Positions 1 through 5,863 of a DNA stretch of 5,863 nucleotides are shown here, piece after piece (the first letter of the stretch is position 1; the number at the start of each line of letters is the position of its first letter). The position numbers and the translations under genes are program-made. Under the pieces are notes generated by a model that had not been told where the DNA came from, searched no databases, and saw only the letters and a list, made by a program, of their open reading frames with translations. The stretch lies in the NCBI GenBank assembly GCA_024641895.1, contig JAHECE010000167.1, forward strand, positions 1-5,863, in the 5' to 3' direction. Origin of the DNA: Actinomycetales bacterium. Its GTDB lineage: Bacteria > Actinomycetota > Actinomycetes > Actinomycetales > JAHECE01.

Positions 1-3000
1 GTCGAGGTCTCGGCCGCCACGCCCGGCGCTCCGGCGAGCGCGACAGTGACCGTCGGGTCCGGCGGCGGCATCGACGTCGCCGGCACCACCGCGGTGGCGC
101 AGAGCAAGCCGGTCGTCTCGGCGACGATCGGGAACGCCGTGGTGGTCGGCGACCTCACCGATCCGTCGACGCCGCTGCCCATCAGCGGCGACGTGCTGGT
201 CACCGCGACCGGCCGCGGCGAGGCGGACGCGCGCGGGACGGCGAGCGGCGGAGGCGTCGTGCGCGTCGGTTCCCCGCAGGCCACGGCGACGGTCGACCCG
301 GACGTGACGGCCGCCATCGGCACCGCCGGTGCCGCGACCCCGACCGTGGTGCGCACCCGCGGCAGCATCCACGTCAAGGCCGAGCTGTCGAAGACGGGGC
401 TCACCTTCTCGGACAAGGTGCAGGCCGTCGACCTCACCGTCGACACCCTCACGTTCACGTTCCCGACCCTGCGCGAGGGCGACCTCGTCCGCTACGCCGT
501 TCCCACCGGGACCGCGATCGGCGGCCTGCACGCCGACCACACGTACACCGTGCTCGACGCCGGGACGAACCTCATCCGGCTCGGCTCGCTCATCGAGCTC
601 ACGGGTGTGGACCCGCTGCGCGAGACCATCCGGTTCTTCGCCCCGCACGGCTACGTCGACGGTGACTGCGTCGTCTACCACGCCGACGGCTTCGGGATCC
701 TCCCGGCCTGGCAGACCGCCACCGCGACGGGGTGTGGCGCCCCGGCCGGCACGCAGGTCTACTACGTCCGCGTCCTCGACGACGTCACGATCCAGCTGGT
801 CACGACCGCCGCGGCCGCGCTCGTTGACAGCGACGCGACCACGGCGATCACGGGGGTCACCGGGGGAGCGGTCACGGTCGGCGCTCTGCCCGCCGGCGTC
901 GCCGTCGGCGCGCCGGTGGTCTACGCCGCATCCTGGGCGTCGGACTTCACCACGGGGCAGGTGGACGTGTCGCTCGTCACCCGCGACATCAACGGCGTGC
1001 CGACGCTGCTGCCCGACTCCGACGCCGCCACCGGCGTGGTCAACCACACCTCCGCCGCCGACAACATCTACCTGCCGGGAAACACGCTTGCGGCCGGTGA
1101 CGCGGTCACCTACTCGCGGCCGCCGACCGGGTCCACCGGCCCGGCAGTCGGCGGCCTGTCGCCCGGCGTCTACTACGTCATCAAGGGCAGCAACGGCCTC
1201 ATCCAGCTCGCGGCGTCCTACTGCCTCGCCGTCGGCACGGTGGGCGACGCCACCTGCGTGCTGCCGGACGGGCCCGACGCCGGGACCGACCCCGACCCCA
1301 TCGCCGTCACCCCGCTCCCGCTGTCGCTCCTGGCGGGGTACGCCGACGGCGACCTGCAGCACCTCGAGCGGGCGTACGGCGGGCTGCAGAACGGCCTGAC
1401 CTACTACGTCGTCGGGGTCACCGGCACCAACCTCAGTCTCTCGGCGACCCGCGGCGGCCCCGCCATCGCCATCGACCCCGGCCACCGCACGGGCACCCAC
1501 AAGATCGGCCTGCGACCCGTCGACCTCGAGACACTCGGCGCCACGGGGCGCCAGGTGCTCTACGCGGACCTCGCGGCGGGCGGCACCTCGGTCACGTCGC
1601 ACGTATTGCAGAGCCCGAGCGGCGCGTCCCTGGCGTCCGTCGCGCCGCCGCCCGGCGACGGCATGTCCGCGGCCTACTCCGGAGGCGGCTCGGGCGGCCT
1701 CGGCGACTTCGGCTTCTCGACGTCGCGGATGCAGGGCTCGCCGTCGGTGGCGGCCACGGTCGCGGCGGGCCTGCTGGCCGCAGGGGGCGATGTGAGCATC
1801 GGGGCGATCTCGGCCTTCGACGTCTCCGCCACGTCCGACACCTCCGGCGGCGGCGGCCTGAGCGTCACCAAGGCCCAGGCGTTCACCGATCTCGGCATCT
1901 CCCCGACCTCGGCCACCGTGGCCGCGGGCACGCGGGTCCTGGCCGTCGGCGACATCGCCGTCGACGCCTCGCGCGACCACACGCTCGCCGCCAGTGCCCG
2001 CGCCGACGGCGGTGGACTCGTCGCCGGAAAGATCGCCTACACGCGGGCCTGGGTCAACGACGACACGACCGCGGCCGTCGGAGCGGGCGCGACGCTCGAG
2101 GCCGGCGGAGACGTCGCCGTGACGGCGTCCTCGCGGACCGACGCTCGGACGACCACGTACACGTACACGGTGGGCGTCGGGGCGGGTGCGGACTCCGACG
2201 ACACCAACGGCAGCAAGGGCATCCGGCTCGGGACGTCCTCGGACCCGATGTCCACGGCGGTGACCATCGGTGCGGGCGCCACCGTCACGGGCGACACCGT
2301 CCGGTTCGACGCCCGTGTCAATCGGGTCTACGCCAGGGCTGAGGCCGACGCGACCGCCTACAGCCCGATCCTGCTCGGCGTCGCGACCGCCTACAGCGAC
2401 GCCGTCGTCGACGTCTTCTCCGACGTCCGGGTGAGCGTGGACGCCACGAGCGGCACCCGCACGCTGGTGCGGGGCGAGCGCGGCGTCGACATGCGGGCGA
2501 ACAACCTCGTCGTGGCCGTCATCCGCGACGCCGACTCCCTGGCCGTCGCCCTCATCCCGCCGCAGGACGAGGACGCCGACGGCACCGACTCGCTGCGCGC
2601 GACGGTCGACGCCGACCGCTACGTCACGGTGCTCGCCGGGGTGCGCGCAGCGGGCGGGCCGCTCGCCGCGGTCTCCGCGCCGCCGGGGCAGAGCGTCCAG
2701 GCGGCCCTGTTCGTCGAGGCCCACAGCGCTGCCGCCACCCGCGACAACCCGCGCGGCGACACCTCCACGCAGGTCAACGACGGCGACATCCTCTGGGACG
2801 CCGACGTCGTCGTGCTCGGTGGCGCCCTCGGCTCGCCTCTGCTCGTCGTCGACGAGAACGGCGTGGTCAAGGCGGTGAACGCGGTCAAGCTCGTCAACGA
2901 TCTCACCGGGGCGGACTACACCCCGGCCGTGGGCGCGAGCGTCGACCCCGACGGCAACGGCTCCTACACGATCGCCGACATCACGAACTCCGGCTACGGC

Positions 3001-5863
3001 GACATCATGATGTGGAGCGACGACGTCATCGACAACCAGGAGTTCACCACGGCGGCCGGTGAGGCGAACGGCCCCTGGCCCGTGTTCGAGTTCCGTGACA
3101 CGCTCGCCGGCGTCGTCGTGGTCGACCACTCGGGCCTCGCGATGAACGTGCGCCGGATCGACGTCGTCAACTCCGCACCCGGCTCCGGGGCGCTCGTCGT
3201 CCTGCGACCGAACGAGGGCGCGGTGACGGCGCTGCGCGCCAAGGCCGCCCTCGAGTTCGACGTCCGGCACGGTGTCGCGCCCGCCCTGGTCGACATCCAG
3301 AAGTACGACGTCGGCGGGATCACGCTGACCCGTGCGATCAACAACCCCGTGGGGCTGACGCGCCTGCTCGCCGAGGCCGGGAGCCTCCTGACGTCCGGCG
3401 CGTCGAGCATCGTGACCACGAACATCCTCGACGTCGACGTGGCCGGCTCGATCGGCACGGCCTCCTCGCGACTCTTCGCCGACGTGGTCCGCTTCGTCGC
3501 CCGTCCGCGGGTCGACGGCCCGTCCGTGGCGGTGCTGCGGGTCCCGCTCGTGCTGGTCCGGGCGGGCGGCAGCGCCTGGCTCAGCCTGCGCGGGCTGGAC
3601 CGGGTGCCGGCCACCTCGCCGCTGCGTCCCGAGCCCGTGGGCAGCATGACGCTGCGCATCGACCTGGTCACGGTCGGCTCGGACGCCGACCTCGAGCTGC
3701 GCCCGAGCCTGTTCCAGCCCGGTACGGGCGCCACGGGCGACGTCGCGGTCATGGTCCCGCTCGAGGTCTCGCCGTGGGCCGCGCCGGTGGTGCACCGTTT
3801 CCACTTCCGCGGGACGCCGGTGGCTCCCGACCCGGCCCGAGCCGGCGTCTCCGCCGAGCTCGACCCGGCGGCCTACGTCGCCGCCGACCCCACGCAGTGG
3901 TCAGCCCTCGACGTCGAGTGGCTGTTCTCGCGTCGCGCCGAGGTGCTCGCGAGGCCCGCCCTGGAGCCGTTCGGGATCGCGGGCACCGGCCTCGCGGCCA
4001 AGGGCGTCCTCATGGTCGACGGCGAGTTCGTCCTCCTCGGCGCGGCCGCGCCGGCGGGCACCGCGGGCCTCGTCGCCGGCGGTCACCTCGACGTACGCGA
4101 CTCCGAGGGGCTGGCCGACCCGACCGACGCAGCGGTCGACGAGAACCGGGCCACCGGCGTGGTCGGCGTCGTGGCCTTCACGGATCTCGCGGACGCAGGC
4201 TCCGGCTGGGTGGACGTCAACGTCCGCGGCGCGGTGACCCTCACCGAGGTGAAGGGCGACTTGCGCGTGGGCCGCATCCGCTCGCGCACCGACGACATCA
4301 CGCTCGTGGCCGACCGGAGCATCCTGGACGCGGACCCGGCCGACCTGCTCGCGGGAGCCGACCCGTTCGACGTCCAAGGTGTCACCATCACCCTTACCAC
4401 CACGAACGGCCGCGTCGGCACCCAGGCGAACTTCCTCGAGACGGACCTGCTCGACGTCGTGCACGGCTCGGCCGTCGCCGGGGTCCTGGCGGCGACCGCC
4501 CGCTTCGGCGTCTTCCTCACCGAGGTGGCCGGCGACCTGCGCCTCGCGCTCGTCCAGGTCCTGCAAACCCTGCTCGCCGACGGTGCCGGCCAGGTCACCG
4601 ACGCGGCCCTGACCACGCGCGCCGGCTCCATCCTCGACGGTGACCCGGTGGACCAGCTTAGCGCCGTGGACCCGGCCGACGTCATCGCGAACCGGGTGGA
4701 CCTCGGTGCGCTCGGCGGCGGCGTCGGCGGCACGGGCAACGACCTCGAGGTGGACTCCTCCGGCTTCGGCCCGGGCTCGGGCCGCCTGTTCACCCAGGCC
4801 GTCGGGGACGTCTACCTCACCGAGGCGACCTACGAGCTGTCGGTGCTCGCCGTGACGTCGGCCACCGGGCACGTGCGGCTGACCGTGCCCGACTCGGCGG
4901 CGCCACGCGGGCCTCCCTTCGACGCGCCGGCCGACCCCCAGCCGCAGGACCTCGTCCTGCTGGTCGACGGCACGAGCCTCGTCACACAGAGCACGCCGCT
5001 CGTGACCCGGCCCACCGGCGTCGCCGGGTCCCAGACCCGCGCCGGCATCTGGGCCGCCAAGGACGTCGTCCTGTGGGTCGGCGACGACGTCACCGTCCCC
5101 GCCACCGCGCAGGTCGTCGCCGGGGGCACGATCCGCATCCAGGCGGACAGCAACCGCCGCCACGTCGGCGTGGGCGACCCCACCACGATCCTGGACGACG
5201 ACGTCACGGACCCGGTGAACGCGGACAACCCGGCCGGCGCCGGCGCCACCGCCTGGGGCGCGACGGTCACGATCCGCGGCGCCGACGGCGGCGGCTTCGA
5301 CCTCGGCGGCGCGACGGACCGCACGGACCGGACCCAGATCTTCGGGCACACCGACTCCGACCTCTTCCTGCTCGAGGAGGCCACGCTCGGCGCCCCGACC
5401 CGCATCTTCGGCAGCGAGAACACCTCGGCCACCGACGGCCCCGACGGCGAGGACCGGTTCCTGGTCCTGCGGCTGAGGTCGATGCTCGTGGACCTCGGCC
5501 ACACGCTCGTCCTCGACGGCCAGGCCGGCACCGACACCTACCTCGTCGAGACGACCGGCTCCCAGGGCGACGTGCGCGAGTACGTCATCAACGTCCTGGA
5601 CACCGGGGCGGCCGATGACGGCGTCGACAGCCTGGAGATCCTCGGCGCCGACGGCGCCGACGCGTTCCTGCTGCGCGCCCAGTCCTTCGTCCCGGGCGAC
5701 ACCCCGAGCGGGCGCGAGAGCGCGGACCGCCCAGGCTTCGTCGCCCTGCTGCACGGCACTCTCGACGAGCTGCGCGCGCCCGACCCCACCGGCGACGGCG
5801 CGGTGCGCCCGCAGGAGGTCCAGCGCATCGGCTACGACACCGGCCTCAACGGCCGGATCGCGG
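1..5863 (+). CDS. Internal fragment of a giant repetitive beta-rich surface/adhesin-like protein (partial at both ends)
   Basis: Frame 1 is open across the whole window, giving 1954 codons with neither start nor stop, so the full protein is larger than about 195 kDa. Third codon positions are almost all G or C, as expected for a real high-GC gene. The product is rich in Gly, Ala, Val, Thr and Asp, very poor in Lys (about 16) and has only four Cys. It is built of several classes of short beta-strand repeats: GDVxVxA repeats (residues 23-140 and 521-840), YYV repeats (151-483), LTE repeats (1411-1637) and an RTX-like module (1651-1954). No catalytic motif, membrane segment or sorting signal is visible. 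This architecture is known from very long bacterial exoproteins usually annotated only as hypothetical or adhesin-like. An extracellular structural or adhesive role is inferred. The coding call is very secure; the function is tentative. Confidence 0.93.
67..420 (+). repeat. GDVxVxA beta-helix-like repeats, first block (residues 23-140)
   Basis: This protein-level repeat block has strand-turn starts at residues 23 (GIDVAG), 63 (GDVLVTAT) and 121 (GSIHVKAE), spaced about 40 and 58 residues. Between them lie alternating small and hydrophobic residues, such as the runs around 82-105 that end in TAAIG. The same grammar returns at residues 596-840: a GD-x-V strand, an Ala/Thr-rich stretch, then a VGxGA or AAIGTAG stretch. 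The pattern resembles the parallel beta-helix or filamentous-haemagglutinin style of large exoproteins. The fold is inferred from the alternation pattern and has not been tested. Confidence 0.55.
451..1449 (+). repeat. YYV-repeat island (residues 151-483), four recognisable units
   Basis: Four diverged units share the order 'strand, GD-x-V-x-Y, variable loop, GL-x-x-G-x-x-Y-Y-V, short turn, x-I-x-L-x-x-S/T'. Unit A is residues 151-200 (GDLVRYAVPTG, IGGLHADHTYTV, NLIRLGS). Unit B is 208-274 (GDCVVYHADG, GTQVYYVRV, VTIQLVTT). Unit D is 356-410 (GDAVTYSRP, VGGLSPGVYYVIKG, IQLAAS). Unit E is 450-483 (GDLQHLERAYGGLQNGLTYYV, NLSLSAT). Residues about 281-340 may be a badly decayed unit, since only GAPVVYAA is recognisable. 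All four cysteines of the fragment lie in this block: 223 and 245 in unit B, 408 and 419 in and just after unit D. I recognise this repeat style from giant bacterial surface proteins but know of no experimentally defined function. Confidence 0.7.
1786..2520 (+). repeat. GGDVxVxA beta-helix-like repeats, second block (residues 596-840)
   Basis: Successive units begin at residues 596 (GDVSIGAIS), 650 (GDIAVDASRD), 703 (GDVAVTASSR), 764 (GDTVRFDARV) and more weakly 828 (GVDMRANN), spaced 54, 53, 61 and 64. Each is preceded by a hydrophobic or glycine turn of the type AAG, LAV or LEAG. Each is followed by an Ala/Thr-rich strand and often a VGAGA-like stretch, as at 693-699 and 724-729. The regular spacing and alternation fit stacked beta-helix coils, a rigid rod-like stalk. 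It is the same repeat class as residues 23-140, separated from it by the YYV island. Copies differ strongly, so recent DNA duplication is unlikely. Confidence 0.6.
2521..4230 (+). other. Beta-rich region of the same protein with no assignable domain (residues 841-1410)
   Basis: This in-frame stretch of about 570 residues continues the reading frame but matches no repeat class strongly. It has alternating hydrophobic strands, for example around 1038-1054 (GVVVVDHSG, MNVRRIDVVNSA) and 1141-1160 (NILDVDVAGSIGTASSRLF). The GSIGT segment resembles the GRVGT segment at about 1470-1475 in the LTE repeats, hinting that the region is an older, decayed relative. Arg- and Pro-containing linkers become more frequent at 1167-1310. 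One Asp/Asn loop at 982-993 resembles an EF-hand. No active site, signal or membrane span is visible. A structural role is likely by position only. Confidence 0.5.
2944..2979 (+). other. EF-hand-like Asp/Asn loop (residues 982-993)
   Basis: The twelve residues read D-P-D-G-N-G-S-Y-T-I-A-D. Acidic or amide residues sit at loop positions 1, 3, 5 and 12 and Gly at position 6, as in calcium-binding EF-hand and dockerin loops. Position 8 is Tyr instead of the usual Ile/Leu/Val, and position 12 is Asp instead of the commoner Glu. No clear flanking helices are visible. It may be an isolated calcium loop or simply an Asp-rich turn. Confidence 0.35.
4231..4911 (+). repeat. LTEVxGDLRL repeats, about 92-100 residues each (residues 1411-1637)
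   Basis: Two full copies and the start of a third are visible. Copy 1 begins at residue 1411 (AVTLTEVKGDLRVGRI), copy 2 at 1504 (VFLTEVAGDLRLALVQ), and copy 3 at 1601 (VGDVYLTEATYELSVLAV). The LTE motifs are 92 and 100 residues apart. A second shared landmark follows each of the first two: SILDADPADLL at 1440 and SILDGDPVDQL at 1543, 103 residues apart. Each copy then has a strand with a Gly turn (GRVGTQANFLE at 1471, LGALGGGVGG at 1568) and closes with a strand leading into the next LTE. The Arg/Lys, Thr and Asp alternation suggests beta-solenoid coils. The family is unnamed to me. Confidence 0.65.
4951..5863 (+). other. RTX-like C-terminal-side module of the fragment (residues 1651-1954, cut by the window end)
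   Basis: The module starts with a strand-rich part: LVLLVDG at 1651, KDVVLWVGDDVTV at 1687 and AGGTIRIQAD at 1708. It then shows a recurring unit, hydrophobic-x-Gly, short acidic turn, Asp-x-Phe/Tyr-hydrophobic: IFGHTDSDLFLL (1780), IFGSEN...GEDRFLV (1802-1822), LDGQAGTDTYLV (1838) and ILGADGADAFLL (1880). The last two approximate the RTX nonapeptide GGxGxDxUx, in which Asp and Gly backbone bind calcium in a beta-roll. None is a perfect copy, and they are 22-42 residues apart rather than in tandem. The stretch GSQGDVREYVINVLDTG at 1853, followed by DDGVDSLEI, links the last two. I recall similar blocks in other giant bacterial exoproteins, from memory only. Confidence 0.55.
5782..5817 (+). 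other. Canonical-looking EF-hand loop (residues 1928-1939)
   Basis: The twelve residues are D-P-T-G-D-G-A-V-R-P-Q-E. Asp at position 1, Asp at 5, Gly at 6, Val at 8 and Glu at 12 fit the EF-hand loop rule; Thr at position 3 is tolerated but less usual. The residues before it (FVALLHGTLDELRAP) could form an amphipathic helix, as an EF-hand E-helix would. Pro at positions 2 and 10 is not ideal for the second helix. Calcium binding is inferred. Confidence 0.4.

Noticed and set aside
329..1399. A 356-codon open frame in plus frame 2
   Set aside because: The product is almost entirely Arg, Pro, Ser and Thr, which is what a +1-shifted reading of a GC-rich gene gives. The overlapping frame 1 encodes the YYV repeats here.
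3007..3012. Internal ATG codons in frame 1 (for example the paired Met at residues 1003-1004) as possible starts of a separate gene
   Set aside because: The reading frame and repeat style continue unbroken on both sides, and there is no upstream stop or evident ribosome-binding site. They are internal methionines.
2994..3752. A 252-codon minus-strand open frame, with shorter ones at 1674-1982, 2037-2321, 2391-2585, 2619-2906, 4083-4793, 4830-5537 and 5538-5828
   Set aside because: All are Ser/Thr/Arg/Pro/Ala-rich, have no domain signature, and lie antisense to the single continuous gene.
1021..4164. Recurrence of the short string ATGVV (residues 343-347 and 1384-1388) as a possible long-range repeat
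   Set aside because: Only five small, common residues match and the flanks do not align. Chance similarity is the simpler explanation in an Ala/Thr/Gly/Val-rich protein.
3774..4643. A 289-codon open frame in plus frame 3
   Set aside because: The product is Arg/Gly/Pro/His-rich low complexity and overlaps the start of the well-formed LTE repeats in frame 1. It is a frame shadow.
3901..5754. A 617-codon open frame on the minus strand, rich in Val, Gly, Arg and Asp
   Set aside because: It is antisense to the continuous plus-strand frame. In very GC-rich genes the opposite strand often lacks stops by chance. Its product is low-complexity with no recognisable domain, whereas the plus frame shows coherent repeats throughout the same stretch.
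1..5863. Search for CRISPR arrays, tRNA/rRNA genes, insertion sequences, promoters and terminators
   Set aside because: No direct repeats with regular unique spacers, no tRNA-like cloverleaf, no terminal inverted repeats with a transposase, and no U-tract hairpin stood out by eye. The whole window is accounted for by protein coding. Automated scans could not be run.

Overview
The window is one uninterrupted coding stretch. Frame 1 of the plus strand is open from the first base to the last (1954 complete codons plus one base), with no in-frame stop in my translation. It is therefore an internal fragment of a single giant protein whose start and end both lie outside the window. Base composition is very GC-rich and nearly every third codon position in this frame is G or C. 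That points to a high-GC bacterium, most likely an actinobacterium; this is inference from composition, with no taxonomic marker present. There is no intergenic DNA, RNA gene, mobile element, CRISPR array, promoter or terminator that I can support.

The protein reads as a repetitive, beta-strand-rich, acidic, lysine-poor (about 16 Lys by hand count) exoprotein of the giant adhesin or cell-surface type. Layout by residue, counted from the first codon of the window: 23-140, beta-helix-like repeats of the 'GDVxVxA' kind; 151-483, an island of repeats with the signature 'GDxVxY...GGL..G..YYV...IxL'; 521-840, a return to 'GGDVxVxA' repeats spaced about 53-64 residues; 841-1410, a beta-rich region I cannot assign, with one EF-hand-like Asp/Asn loop; 1411-1637, two and a half copies of a roughly 92-100-residue repeat built around 'LTEVxGDLRL'; 1651-1954, a module with RTX-like strand/turn elements and a canonical-looking EF-hand loop close to the window edge.

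Nothing here is enzymatic. The best functional reading is an extended extracellular stalk or adhesin, possibly stabilised by calcium and by two local disulfides. Export signal, anchor and ligand-binding domain would have to be outside the window. I do not see a multi-gene system; the points of interest are the internal repeat architecture and the possible metal-binding loops.
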